From JANLYC01 sp963750495 (GTDB lineage: Bacteria > Actinomycetota > Actinomycetes > Propionibacteriales > Nocardioidaceae): DNA of 64,000 bases. The DNA is taken from assembly GCA_963750495.1 (NCBI GenBank), contig CAVVQV010000004.1, positions 1,178,001 through 1,242,000 of the forward strand, written 5' to 3'. The translations under genes and the position numbers were made by a program. Shown one piece after another: positions 42,715-52,100 of the stretch; position 1 is the stretch's first letter; the number at the start of each line of letters is the position of its first letter. The notes under the pieces are model-generated. The model ran no database searches, was not told the origin of the DNA, and worked only from the letters and a program-made list of their open reading frames with translations.

Positions 42715-43443
42715 ATGTCGCTTCGCCACCACGAGATCGCCGAGGCCGAACACCGGATCCTCAACCCGTTCACGCACGAGAAGCTGATGCTGCTCGGCGA
42801 GGTGACACGGGTCGGGCCGACGACGCGCATCCTCGACATCGCTTGCGGCAAGGGCGAGCTCTTGTGCCAGTGGGCGTCGGCCTACGGCAGCTCAGGCCTT
42901 GGCGTCGACGTGAGCGAGGTCTTCCTCGCCGCCGCTCGCGATCGGGCCGACCAGCTCGGAGTTGCAGACCGCGTCACCTATACGCACAGCGACGGAGCCG
43001 ATTTCGTCACAGCCGAGAAGTTCGACCTGGTGTCCTGCCTGGGTGCCATGTGGTTCGGGGGCGGTCTCGAGGCCAGTGCCGCGATGTTGAGGCACTGGGC
43101 TGCTCCGAATGGAGTGCTGCTGATCGGGGAGCCCTTCTGGAACGACGACCCACCGGCCGCGGCTGTCGCGGCGTACGACGGGTTCACGAGCCTGCCCGGA
43201 TTGGTCGACCGCCTGCAGGCGACCGGCCTCGAGCTCGTCGAGATGGTGCTCGCTGACGGAGACTCGTGGGACCGGTATGCCGCCTCGCAGTGGTGGACGG
43301 TGCGGAACTGGCTGGTGGCCAACCCAGATGATGCCGAGGCGCCGGCGATGCGTGACTTCCTGGCCACGGGGCGGTCCCGGCACCTGGGCTTCGTCCGCCG
43401 CTATCTGGGGTGGGGCGTCTTCGTGCTCGTTCCCGACGCGTAG
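42715..43443 (+). CDS. class I SAM-dependent methyltransferase
   Basis: 242 residues from ATG 42715. Motif I is RILDIACGKGELLCQWA, motif II (D) lies in SGLGVDVSEVFLAAARDRA, and later FDLVSCLGAMWFGGGLEASAAML and GVLLIGEPFW follow the usual order. The substrate is not recognisable. It is similar to the UbiE/SmtA-type methyltransferases common as singletons. It converges on a decayed hydrolase. Confidence 0.85.
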   Translation: MSLRHHEIAEAEHRILNPFTHEKLMLLGEVTRVGPTTRILDIACGKGELLCQWASAYGSSGLGVDVSEVFLAAARDRADQLGVADRVTYTHSDGADFVTAEKFDLVSCLGAMWFGGGLEASAAMLRHWAAPNGVLLIGEPFWNDDPPAAAVAAYDGFTSLPGLVDRLQATGLELVEMVLADGDSWDRYAASQWWTVRNWLVANPDDAEAPAMRDFLATGRSRHLGFVRRYLGWGVFVLVPDA

Positions 43444-43461
43444 CGCCCGACAGCGAGACAG

Positions 43462-43861
43462 CTAGTCGTCCAGGAAGGCGAGAGCCGCGACGGCGAGGAG
43501 CGCGGAAACTTGGCCGCCGGAACGAGTGCGACCCCGCCGCCCAGCGAGTAGCCCATCAGGTCCGGCTGGTCGAGCTCCAGGTGGTCGATGAGCGCCACGA
43601 TGTCATCGGCCATCGGCCGGATGTCGAGGGGCCGATCGACGTCGGCGGTCCGGCCGTGACCCTGCAGGTCGACAGCGATGACCTGGTGTCGCTCAGCGAG
43701 CACCGGCAGGATCGAGCCGAACATCTCCCCGAGCCCAGCCCGCCGTGCAGCAGGATCAGTGGCCGCCCCGTTCCTCGGGCCTCGACGTACAGGTTGATGC
43801 CGTTGACGCCGGCGTACTGGCCGGTGCCCGTCGAGCCGCCCGTCCCATCGATGGTGGTCAC
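43462..43861 (-). pseudogene. alpha/beta hydrolase remnant, frameshifted and internally deleted
   Basis: A GTG at 43861 with an AGGAG site opens the chain (GQYAGVNGINLYVEARGTGRPLILLHGGLGSG), which then needs a -1 shift at the G run near 43730 to continue as EMFGSILPVLAERHQVIAVDLQGHGRTADVDRPLDIRPMADDIVALIDHLELDQPDLMGYSLGGGVAL. The nucleophile elbow GYSLGG is present, but about 100 residues that should follow are missing; only a short tail ending FLDD remains before the stop near 43462. The gene is therefore not functional as read, and the deletion is too large to be a simple read error. Confidence 0.75.
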
Positions 43862-43959
43862 GGTGCTACTCCTCGCGTCGGCTCTGGTGGTGTGCACCCG
43901 ATTCGACCACGCTCCACCTGCGAACTCATCGGTGGTCCGACCACCCGTCGGCTGGAGCC

Positions 43960-45549
43960 TCAGTGCGCGAAGTGGCGGGTGCCGGTGAAGTACATCGTCG
44001 CACCGGCCGCCCTGGCCACTTCGATGACCACGTCGTCGCGCATCGACCCACCCGGCTGTATGACGGCGCGCACCCCGGCCTCCAGCAGCACCTCGAGACC
44101 GTCCGGGAACGGGAAGAACGCGTCCGACGCTGCCATCGACCCTGCCGCACGGTCACTGGCCCGTGCCACCGCAAGGCGCGCCGAATCGACCCGGTTGACC
44201 TGGCCCATCCCGACGCCGACCGTTGCGCCGCCGGCCGCCAGCACGATCGCGTTGGACTTCACCGAACGGCAGGCCCGCCACGTGAAGGCCAGCTCAGCCA
44301 GGTCGGCCTCGTCGAGCGGCGCACCCGTCACGAGCGTCCACGTCGCCGGGTCGTCACCCGCGGACTGGAACCGGTCCGGCTCCTGCAACAGGACTCCGCC
44401 GCTGATCTCGCGCGCCTCCACGGCGACCGCGGGCGGCGCACCGGTCACGAGCAGCCGCACGTTCTTCTTCTGGGTGAGCAGGTCGAGAGCATCGTCGTCG
44501 TACGCCGGCGCGACCACGACCTCGGTGAACACCTCCGCCACCTGCGCGGCCATCGCTCCCGTGACCGGCCGGTTCGTCGCGATGACCCCACCGAACGCCG
44601 ACACGGGATCGCACGCATGCGCCTTGGCATGCGCGTCTGCAACGTCGGACCCGACCGCGATGCCACACGGGTTGGCGTGCTTGATGATCGCGACAGCGGG
44701 AGCATCGAAGTCGTAGGCCGCCCGGTACGCCGCCTGGGCGTCGACGTAGTTGTTGTAGCTCATCTCCTTGCCATGCAGCTGCGTTGCCTGGGCCAGCCCC
44801 GGCTCGGCCGACGGGTCGACATAGAGCGCCGCCCGCTGGTGGGAGTTCTCGCCGTAACGCAGCACTCCGGAGCACTCGTACGTCCGACCCACGAACGTCG
44901 GCCAGACCTGCTCATCGTCCGCCGTCAGCTCGCGGGCGAACCAGTCGGCCACCGCGACGTCGTACGCCGCCGTATGCGCAAAGGCGGCGGCCGCCAGGTG
45001 TTGCCGCTGCGCCAGCGTGAAACCACCGTCATCCAGCGCGGCGAGCACCTCGTCGTACTGGTCCGGAGACGTCACGATCGCAACGCTCGGGTGGTTCTTG
45101 GCCGCGGCGCGGACCATCGAGGGCCCGCCGATGTCGATCTGTTCGACACACTCGTCGGGAGTGGCGCCGGACCGCACGGTGTCGCCGAACGGGTACAGGT
45201 TCGACACCACGAGGTCGAACGGCTCGATCCCGAGGTCTGCGAGCTGCGCGCGATGCGAGTCGAGGCGCAGGTCCGCCAGGATGCCTGCGTGCACCTTGGG
45301 GTGCAGCGTCTTGACCCGACCGTCGAGACACTCGGGGAACCCGGTCAGCTCTTCGACCTTCGTCACCGCGGAACCCGCGTCGGCGATCCTTGCTGCCGTC
45401 GAGCCGGTCGACACGATGGCCACGCCGGCCGACGAGAGTGCCTGCGCCAGCTCATCGAGACGAGCCTTGTCGTAGACGGAGACCAGGGCACGTCTGATCG
45501 GTCGCCGTCCGGCGTCTGCCGATGCGTGGGAACTGGTGTCCGCGGTCAT
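43960..45549 (-). CDS. purH: bifunctional AICAR formyltransferase/IMP cyclohydrolase
   Basis: 529 residues. The N-terminal MGS-like cyclohydrolase domain shows RALVSVYDKARLDELAQAL, IVSTGSTAARIADAG and LDGRVKTLHPKVHAGIL. The AICAR transformylase domain shows LRYGENSHQRAALY, KEMSYNNYVDAQAAYRAAYDF, AIIKHANPCGIAVG and the C-terminal AVIQPGGSMRDDVVIEVARAAGATMYFTGTRHFAH. It makes the last two steps of IMP synthesis. It overlaps purN by ATGA, as in mycobacteria. Confidence 0.97.
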   Translation of the reverse strand: MTADTSSHASADAGRRPIRRALVSVYDKARLDELAQALSSAGVAIVSTGSTAARIADAGSAVTKVEELTGFPECLDGRVKTLHPKVHAGILADLRLDSHRAQLADLGIEPFDLVVSNLYPFGDTVRSGATPDECVEQIDIGGPSMVRAAAKNHPSVAIVTSPDQYDEVLAALDDGGFTLAQRQHLAAAAFAHTAAYDVAVADWFARELTADDEQVWPTFVGRTYECSGVLRYGENSHQRAALYVDPSAEPGLAQATQLHGKEMSYNNYVDAQAAYRAAYDFDAPAVAIIKHANPCGIAVGSDVADAHAKAHACDPVSAFGGVIATNRPVTGAMAAQVAEVFTEVVVAPAYDDDALDLLTQKKNVRLLVTGAPPAVAVEAREISGGVLLQEPDRFQSAGDDPATWTLVTGAPLDEADLAELAFTWRACRSVKSNAIVLAAGGATVGVGMGQVNRVDSARLAVARASDRAAGSMAASDAFFPFPDGLEVLLEAGVRAVIQPGGSMRDDVVIEVARAAGATMYFTGTRHFAH

Positions 45550-46151
45550 GGGATCGTGACCTTCCTGCCGTCGATGGTGAAGCCGTCGCGCGCCATCCGT
45601 CCGATCTGGTCGACCAGCATGGCGCGCTCAGCGATCTTGATGCGTTCGGTCAGCATGTCCTCGTCGTCGCCGTCCTCGACCGGTACGGCGACCTGCGCAA
45701 CGATCGCGCCCGTGTCGACTCCTTCGTCGACCACGAACAGCGTCGCGCCGGTGATCTTCACGCCGTACTCCAGAGCGTCACGCGGCCCGTGGATTCCGGG
45801 GAACGACGGGAGCAGGGCGTTGTGCGTATTGACGAACCGTCCGCCGAACCTGGCGAGGAAGACCGGGCCCACCAGCTTGAGGAAACCGGCCGAGACCACC
45901 AGGTCCGGGGTGTGGGAATCCACCTGCTCGGTGAGGGCCGCGTCCCACTCGGCGCGGCTGGCGAAGGAGGTGAGCTCGACCTCGAACGTGGGCACCCCGG
46001 CGTCGGTAGCGCGGCGAACCGCCAGCGTTCCCGGCCGGTCGGCGCCCACGGCCACCACCTCGGCGCCGTACGCCGGATCGCTGCAGGCGTCGAGCAGCGC
46101 CTGCAGGTTGCTGCCCGTCCCGGAGACCAGGACGACAAGGCGTACGGACAC
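45546..46151 (-). CDS. purN: phosphoribosylglycinamide formyltransferase
   Basis: 201 residues from GTG 46151, which begins VSVRLVVLVSGTGSNLQALLDA, the standard PurN N-terminus. The catalytic segment ALLPSFPGIHG and the GATLFVVDEGVDTGAIVAQVAVPV loop are intact. It transfers formyl from 10-formyl-H4folate to GAR in purine synthesis. An AGGAG lies 11 bases upstream of the start. Part of perM-purN-purH. Confidence 0.95.
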   Translation of the reverse strand: MSVRLVVLVSGTGSNLQALLDACSDPAYGAEVVAVGADRPGTLAVRRATDAGVPTFEVELTSFASRAEWDAALTEQVDSHTPDLVVSAGFLKLVGPVFLARFGGRFVNTHNALLPSFPGIHGPRDALEYGVKITGATLFVVDEGVDTGAIVAQVAVPVEDGDDEDMLTERIKIAERAMLVDQIGRMARDGFTIDGRKVTIP

Positions 46152-46233
46152 CTGCTGATGGCTCCTCGAGGACGACGTTGCGGGAGTGCTGGGCGAGGCC
46201 GGGTGGATCAGCGACCGGTCAGGGACGCCGCGC

Positions 46234-47469
46234 TCACGATAGCGACCCGGCGGCCGGCGCGGTCGGGTCGCCCTTGCGCTCTCCCTCTCTCGCGGCCTGC
46301 CACCAACGTGCGGCACCGGCCGCGACCGCTCCTCCGACCAGGAACGCCAGCCCGCAGACCGCGACCACCGGCAGGACGTCAGGCCCGATGTCCTGCATGC
46401 GCCCGGGTCCGACGCTGCCGCGGGCGAGCCAGGTCAGTGCGCCGAAGACGAGACCGCCCAGCAACCCGCTGGCGGCACCCCGCAGCGCCGCCTGGTCGAG
46501 AGCGAAAGCCGGATCGCGGCGCTGCGTCACCAGGCCGGCGACACAACCCGCCACGACGGGCAGGAGCACCAGCACGACCTGCCACCAGGCGTGGCCCGAG
46601 TTGGCCGGCAGCGCGGCCAGCACTGGGAAGTCGGGCATGGCTCCGAGCCGGACCTCGGCCGGTGCGACCCCAGTACCGGTGCCGACCTGGAAACCGGGTC
46701 CGGCGATGAACGCCCCTGCGCACAGCACCGCGTTCGGGACCGTCGCCACCCCGATCACCGCCAGTGACAGCGACCCCACGACGCCGGCCGCCAACCCCTC
46801 CTGCAGGGTGACTGCCTGTGAGAAGTGGACGACGAACGAGCCCACGAACAGCAACGCCGACGTCAGCACCATGACCGCGACACTTGCAGCCGCTCCACGC
46901 AGCAGCGCGCGGACCGTCACCGGCAGCAGCGCCAGCACGGGTTCGACCGAGTCCGAGCCCCGGACCACGCCCAGACCGCCGGCGAGCAACCCGACGGCAC
47001 TCAGCACCCCCAGCGTGCGCAACAGTCCGGCGTGCACGTTCGACGACTCCGCAATCCGGCTGACCACGCCACCGACCCCCGCGTAGCCGAGCGCCACGAG
47101 CACGGCGCCGCTGAGGACATCCCCACCGTGTCGCACAGCGGACGTGGCGCCACTCCAGCGACCGGCCCGGTAGACCAGAAATGCGAAAAGGGCGAGAAAA
47201 CCCAGTGGTATCGCCGTGACCGAGGTGCCCGAGACCTCGACACCCGTGCCGTGGCTGAGCAGCCAGCCGAAGGCACCGACGCGGACTGCGGCACCGAAGG
47301 AGCCGGTGTCACCGGCGAACCAGACACCTACCGCGACCGAGACGCTGAGCACGAGTCCGATGAGTGCCGCAGCGGCCCCTGCCATGACAGCCGAGAGCAC
47401 GATCGGCCGGCGCGGCGGCTCGGCGGTCGCCTTCACCCGCAGGATGGGACGCGACATCAGCTCGGTCAT
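46234..47469 (-). CDS. perM: DUF6350 membrane protein (PerM-like cell division protein)
   Basis: About 411 residues from the ATG at 47469; other ATG codons at 47457 and 47478 and a start at 47514 are possible. Around nine to ten hydrophobic spans are visible, with SGTSVTAIPLGFLALFAFLVYRAG, PNAVLCAGAFIAGPGFQVGTGTGVAPAEVRLGAMPDFPVLAALP and a C-terminal VVAVCGLAFLVGGA. The FIAGPGFQVGTGTGVAP segment and the position directly upstream of purN-purH match the actinobacterial PerM family, which in M. tuberculosis stabilises the division protein FtsB. Confidence 0.85.
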   Translation of the reverse strand: MTELMSRPILRVKATAEPPRRPIVLSAVMAGAAAALIGLVLSVSVAVGVWFAGDTGSFGAAVRVGAFGWLLSHGTGVEVSGTSVTAIPLGFLALFAFLVYRAGRWSGATSAVRHGGDVLSGAVLVALGYAGVGGVVSRIAESSNVHAGLLRTLGVLSAVGLLAGGLGVVRGSDSVEPVLALLPVTVRALLRGAAASVAVMVLTSALLFVGSFVVHFSQAVTLQEGLAAGVVGSLSLAVIGVATVPNAVLCAGAFIAGPGFQVGTGTGVAPAEVRLGAMPDFPVLAALPANSGHAWWQVVLVLLPVVAGCVAGLVTQRRDPAFALDQAALRGAASGLLGGLVFGALTWLARGSVGPGRMQDIGPDVLPVVAVCGLAFLVGGAVAAGAARWWQAAREGERKGDPTAPAAGSLS

Positions 47470-47514
47470 CCCGTTCATCGTCGCCGACCGGCGGCGCGCG
47501 GCCAGCACGGACAC

Positions 47515-47717
47515 GCCGAATCCAGGCGTCCACCCCGCCTCTGACGAGTCCCTGCGAACGCGGCCCCCGGCCTACGAATGGAAATCGGGGTCTCCCATCG
47601 TCTACCGTCGAGGGGTCAGCCTGCTGGGCCGCCCGTCCCTTGGGCGCTCGGTTTGCGCCTTCCCAGCCCGATCACGGCCCGCGTCCGACAGGCGCGACCG
47701 CACCCGAGGAGCCCGTC
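47515..47717. promoter_or_regulatory. divergent gap with a possible ECF-type promoter
   Basis: The gap between perM and the sigma-like gene contains GGAAAT at 47580-47585 and CGTC at 47599-47602, 15 bases apart, resembling the GGAA...CGTC layout of extracytoplasmic-function sigma promoters and reading towards the sigma-like gene. This is a weak call from spacing and two short words only. Confidence 0.3.
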
Positions 47718-49556
47718 ATGTCGCGAGCAGACGCGTTCAGCGCGTTCTACCGCGAGTCGCGGTCGCGGCTGCTCCTGCAGGTGTACGCGTACTGTGGCGA
47801 CCCCGAAGTCGCGCAACGTGCCCTGGCGGACGCCTACGTCTCCGCCGGACACCACTGGCGCAAGCTCGCCGGCCGGCAGGACAAGGACGGTTGGTTGCGC
47901 GAGGTCGCCTTCCGGGCCTCCCGTCGAAGCCTCAACCAGGCGCGTACCCCGTGGTACGTCCGCGCGCTGCACACCGCCGACGAGCACCGTCCCCTGCTGG
48001 CGGCGCTGCAGTCGCTGCCGGCCAACGATCGACGGCTGCTCGTTCTGCACCACCTGGCCCGCCTCGACCTGGCTGTGGCCGCACGGGAAGCGGGCGTCAC
48101 CGACGACGCCGCGCGACGATCGCTCGCCAGCTCGACCCTCGTCCTCGCCGACCACGGTCTCGAGGTCACGGATGCCGCCATCCGGTCCGCACTCCAGGAT
48201 CTGCGCCGCGACCTCGCCGACGAGCCGGTCGAGCGCGCATCACGACTCCGGCGTGAGGGCAACCGCCGGCGCCGGTCGCACATGGGTCTGGTCGCCCTGT
48301 GCTCACTGGCGCTCGTCATCGGCGCGGGTGCCCTGACCGCGGCTCAGCCCGAGAACGTCGCTGCTCGGGGTCCCGGCGCAGCCGACCCGACACGTCCGGG
48401 GCCGACAGTGCTGCCGGCACCGGGCGACCAGATCGACGAAGCGGTGCTCGCACCGGTCTCGACGGTCGCGCAGCTCAAGCTCGCGAGCCCGTGGCAGGTG
48501 CGCGCCACCTCCACCGATTTCGGCACCGCGGCCTCCTACGACCCCTGCCTCCCGACTGTTCCGGTCGACAAGTTGGCAGCGCACTTCTGGGTCAAGACCT
48601 TCACCTCGGGTCGCGGCGCCCAGACAGCGGTCGCGACCGAGGCGCTCGAGGTCTCGACCTCTATCCAGGCCGCCGACCGCACCTACGAAAGGCTGGTCAA
48701 GTCGTTCTCGGCCTGCCGGGCCGACAACCACGAGATCAGCACCTACAGCATGGTGCGGGGAGTCGGCGACGCGTCCGTCCTCATCTCGTTGAAGTACGTC
48801 GACGACGGTGGCGTGCGCTCGCAGCTCATCTCGATCAGCCAGTCCGGAGTGGCGACGACCGTGTGGGTGGTCGATACCCCCGGCGCCCTCCCCGCGTCGC
48901 CCCAGGAGCTGGTCCGGGTCGCGGCGTCGTCCGTCCAGTCCTTGTGCTCCATGAGCATGGGGGGCTGCTCTCGACGGCCGTACGCGATCGTGTCGCAGGT
49001 ACCCCCGCGCATCGACAAGGCGAAGGGGTTCCTGACAGCGATCGACCTGCCGGTCTTCGAGGGCCTGACCGAGCCATGGATGGCCACGTCACCCAGCACC
49101 GTGCGCAAAAACCCGGCGGCAACCCAGTGCGACCGCGCCGATTTCACCGGCGGGAGGGCGACGAAGGTCGCGGCGCGCAGCTTCGTCGTACCCAGCGCGC
49201 AGACGCTGGCGACGATCTTCGGCATGACCGAGACCCGTGGCACGTTCAGGAACGTCGCCGCGGCGAACGCGTTCGTGGCCAGGGTGACCAAGAACGTCCG
49301 CTCCTGCCACGACCGTCAGCTGTCCCTCGACGTGGCAGCGTCCCGGACGGTGCGCCTGGCCCCGGGGATCGGGAAGATCTGGACGATCACGTTGGCCGCA
49401 TCCAAGAACCGCGACCTCACGTTCCGGATGGCACTGTTCCGGGTAGGTACGACCGTTGGCCAGATGACGTTCACACCGACGGAACGCTTCGACCTCAACC
49501 CGGGCGAGTTCGGAGCCTTGGTACGTCGCGCTGCCCTGCGGGTCACCCAGAACTGA
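47718..49556 (+). CDS. sigma-factor-like domain fused to a membrane segment and extracellular domains
   Basis: 612 residues from ATG 47718 with a GAGGAG site. Residues 1-165 look like SigE-type ECF regions 2 and 4 (AFYRESRSRLLLQVYAYCGDPEVAQRALADAYVSAGHHWRKL; LQSLPANDRRLLVLHHLARLDLAVAAREAGVTDDAARRSL). A basic stretch RRREGNRRRRSHMG precedes one membrane span (about 190-208). The remaining 400 residues are outside and contain two repeats, each about 150-170 residues with paired cysteines, resembling extracellular sensor domains of mycobacterial PknH. It may be a membrane-tethered regulator; whether it still binds RNA polymerase is unknown. No separate anti-sigma gene is adjacent. Confidence 0.75.
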   Translation: MSRADAFSAFYRESRSRLLLQVYAYCGDPEVAQRALADAYVSAGHHWRKLAGRQDKDGWLREVAFRASRRSLNQARTPWYVRALHTADEHRPLLAALQSLPANDRRLLVLHHLARLDLAVAAREAGVTDDAARRSLASSTLVLADHGLEVTDAAIRSALQDLRRDLADEPVERASRLRREGNRRRRSHMGLVALCSLALVIGAGALTAAQPENVAARGPGAADPTRPGPTVLPAPGDQIDEAVLAPVSTVAQLKLASPWQVRATSTDFGTAASYDPCLPTVPVDKLAAHFWVKTFTSGRGAQTAVATEALEVSTSIQAADRTYERLVKSFSACRADNHEISTYSMVRGVGDASVLISLKYVDDGGVRSQLISISQSGVATTVWVVDTPGALPASPQELVRVAASSVQSLCSMSMGGCSRRPYAIVSQVPPRIDKAKGFLTAIDLPVFEGLTEPWMATSPSTVRKNPAATQCDRADFTGGRATKVAARSFVVPSAQTLATIFGMTETRGTFRNVAAANAFVARVTKNVRSCHDRQLSLDVAASRTVRLAPGIGKIWTITLAASKNRDLTFRMALFRVGTTVGQMTFTPTERFDLNPGEFGALVRRAALRVTQN

Positions 49557-49589
49557 CGTCGAGAGCTGGGACACCGGTGGTCGATACCG

Positions 49590-49860
49590 TCAGGACCCCA
49601 TCGCGGGCATCGGGTCGTTCCCTGGAGCCGTGAGAGCCGGCATGGCGTCCGGTGCCACCAGGCGGAGCAGACCGAGCGCAAGCAGCGCCAGGGCTGTGCC
49701 GTACGTCGCCGTCCGGCGCCACACGAGGACCTTCTCGACGGCGATGAAGCCGGCGACGACTGCCATCCACGTCGCGCTCATGACACCCAGCGCATACAGC
49801 GACGCCATCAGGGCCCGATGGCCCGTCACGAATGTTGAACACGAGGGTGACCCGACAGAA
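49590..49860 (-). pseudogene. remnant of a DUF2182 membrane protein
   Basis: The segment GHRALMASLYALGVMSATWMAVVAGFIAVEKVLVWRRTATYGTALALLALGLL resembles the C-terminal spans of DUF2182 metal-binding membrane proteins (usual ...CWALM...FGVMN...WIA...LEK...). The N-terminal two thirds are missing: the frame runs into sucD in antisense, and similar residues before it are in another frame. It is probably a decayed gene end lying between the sigma-like gene and sucD. Confidence 0.45.
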
Positions 49861-49926
49861 GTCGTACGTCGCACCGTGATCGAGGGACAGGTTGCAGGGA
49901 CACATGAGCTCGCAGGCAGCGGCGAC

Positions 49927-50808
49927 CTAGCCCTGCAGCAGCTCGCGCATGAGGCCGGCCGTCTCGGACGGCGTCTTGCCGACCTTGACCCCGGCGGCCT
50001 CGAGCGCCTCCTTCTTGCCTTCGGCCGTGCCGGAGGAACCCGACACGATCGCCCCGGCGTGCCCCATCGTCTTGCCCTCGGGCGCCGTGAACCCGGCGAC
50101 ATACCCGACGACCGGCTTCGTCACGTGGTCCTTGATGTACGCCGCAGCACGTTCCTCGGCGTCGCCGCCGATCTCCCCGATCATCACAATCGCGTCGGTG
50201 TCCGGGTCGTTCTCGAAGGCCTGCAGCGCGTCGATGTGCGTGGTTCCGATGATCGGGTCGCCGCCGATGCCGACTGCGGACGAGAAACCGAAGTCGCGCA
50301 GCTCGTACATCATCTGGTAGGTCAGCGTGCCGGACTTCGACACCAGGCCGATTCGACCCGGCTTGGTGATGTCGGCCGGAATGATGCCCGCGTTGGACTT
50401 GCCGGGACTGATCAGCCCCGGACAGTTCGGCCCGATGATGCGCGAGGTTCCCTTGGACTGCGCGTACGCGAAGAACTCCGCCGTGTCCTTGACCGGTACG
50501 CCCTCGGTGATCACCACGATCAGCGGGATACCGGCGTCGACGGACTCGACCACCGCGCCCTTGGTGAACTTGGGCGGCACGAAGACGACGCTGACGTCGG
50601 CACCGGTCGCCTCGACGGCCTCCGAGACGGAACCGAAGACCGGCACGGTGGCGCCGGAGAAGTCGACGCTCTGGCCACCCTTGCCCGGCGTCACGCCACC
50701 GACGATGTCGGTACCTGCCGTCAGCATCCGCTGGGTGTGCTTCGATCCTTCGGACCCGGTCATGCCCTGCACGATGACGCGGCTGTTCTCGGTCAAGAAG
50801 ATGGCCAT
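49927..50808 (-). CDS. sucD: succinate-CoA ligase (ADP-forming) alpha subunit
   Basis: 293 residues. MAIFLTENSRVIVQGMTGSEGSKHTQRMLTAG is the standard start; the CoA-binding Rossmann part, RIIGPNCPGLISPGKSNAGIIP, and the phospho-histidine region GYVAGFTAPEGKTMGHAGAIVSG (active His in GHAGAIV) are intact. It forms succinyl-CoA synthetase with SucC, making ATP or GTP in the TCA cycle. It begins 8 bases after sucC. Confidence 0.97.
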   Translation of the reverse strand: MAIFLTENSRVIVQGMTGSEGSKHTQRMLTAGTDIVGGVTPGKGGQSVDFSGATVPVFGSVSEAVEATGADVSVVFVPPKFTKGAVVESVDAGIPLIVVITEGVPVKDTAEFFAYAQSKGTSRIIGPNCPGLISPGKSNAGIIPADITKPGRIGLVSKSGTLTYQMMYELRDFGFSSAVGIGGDPIIGTTHIDALQAFENDPDTDAIVMIGEIGGDAEERAAAYIKDHVTKPVVGYVAGFTAPEGKTMGHAGAIVSGSSGTAEGKKEALEAAGVKVGKTPSETAGLMRELLQG

Positions 50809-50816
50809 GGTCGCTG

Positions 50817-51980
50817 CTACCTCGCTGCCAGTTCAGCGGCGCGGTCGGCCGCGCCGTCCATCGTGTCGGCCATCGTCACGAGCGGATGCGCCGCGTCGGA
50901 AAGGATGCTCCGGCCTTCGTCGACGTTGTTGCCGTCCAGCCGGACGACGAGCGGCTTGTTGGCCTCGTCGCCGAGCAGGCCCAGGGCGTGGACGATGCCG
51001 TTGGCCACCTCGTCGCACGAGGTGATGCCGCCGAACACGTTCACGAACACGCTCTTGACCTGCGGGTCGCCCAGGATGATGTGGAGTCCGTCGGCCATCA
51101 CCTGCGCTGACGCTCCACCGCCGATGTCGAGGAAGTTGGCGGGCTTGACACCACCGTGGCGCTCGCCGGCGTACGCGACCACGTCGAGGGTGGACATCAC
51201 GAGACCGGCGCCGTTGCCGATGATGCCGACCGCGCCGTCGAGCTTGACGTAGTTCAGCCCCTTCGCCTTGGCCTGGGCCTCGAGCGGGTCCGCCGCGGCC
51301 TTGTCCTCGAACGCGGAGTGGTCCGGGTGTCTGAAGTCGGCGTTGTCATCCAGGGTGACCTTGCCGTCGAGCGCGTCGAGATGACCGTCACCCAGCCGCA
51401 CCAGCGGGTTGATCTCGACCAGGGATGCGTCCTCCTCGACGAAGACCGTCCAGAGCTGCTTGATGACCTCGGCCGCCTCGTCGGCGAGATCGGCCGCGAA
51501 CCCGGTGGCCTCGACGATCTCGCGCGCCTTGGCGTCGTCGACACCCACCAGCGGGTCGATGCCCACGCGCGCGATGGCCTCGGGCTTCTCGTGAGCCGTG
51601 ACCTCGATCTCGACACCACCCTCGGTGCTGGCGATACAGAGGTACTGCCGGGCGGCCCGGTCGACCAGGAAGGAGAAGTAGTACTCCTCGGCGATGTCGG
51701 CCGTGGGCGCTATCAGGACACGGCGCACGGTGTGGCCCTTGATGTCCATGCCAAGGATCTCGTTCGCCCTGGCGACCGCGTCCTCCGGTGTCTCGGCGAG
51801 CTTGACGCCACCAGCCTTGCCGCGGCCCCCGACCTTGACCTGGGCCTTGACGACGACGCGACCCCCGAGCTTCTCAGCGGCAGCCCGGGCGTCCTCGGCG
51901 TTCTCGACCACGGTGCCCATGGACACCGGGACGCCATGCTTCGCGAAGAGCTCCTTGGCTTGGTACTCCATCAAGTCCAC
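50817..51980 (-). CDS. sucC: succinate-CoA ligase beta subunit
   Basis: 387 residues from GTG 51980 (VDLMEYQAKELFAKHGVPV), matching the start of actinobacterial SucC proteins; an ATG three codons later is the alternative. The ATP-grasp segment KAQVKVGGRGKAGGVKLA, ISPLV-like EINPLVRLGDGHLDALDGKVTLDDNA and the CoA-ligase half LDIGGGASAQVMADGL and FVNVFGGITSCDEVANGIV are intact. An AAAAGGA lies upstream. Operon sucC-sucD, in the same place relative to perM-purN-purH as in mycobacteria. Confidence 0.96.
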   Translation of the reverse strand: MDLMEYQAKELFAKHGVPVSMGTVVENAEDARAAAEKLGGRVVVKAQVKVGGRGKAGGVKLAETPEDAVARANEILGMDIKGHTVRRVLIAPTADIAEEYYFSFLVDRAARQYLCIASTEGGVEIEVTAHEKPEAIARVGIDPLVGVDDAKAREIVEATGFAADLADEAAEVIKQLWTVFVEEDASLVEINPLVRLGDGHLDALDGKVTLDDNADFRHPDHSAFEDKAAADPLEAQAKAKGLNYVKLDGAVGIIGNGAGLVMSTLDVVAYAGERHGGVKPANFLDIGGGASAQVMADGLHIILGDPQVKSVFVNVFGGITSCDEVANGIVHALGLLGDEANKPLVVRLDGNNVDEGRSILSDAAHPLVTMADTMDGAADRAAELAAR

Positions 51981-52100
51981 GATTGTGTGCCGTCCTTTTG
52001 ATGCCTGTCGGCGTGGGAAGGAAATCCTTTGCACCCTAGCCATGCCCGGGTCGTTTGGCAGAATCGGGGTCCGCATCCCCCATCCCGAGGAGCTCTCACC

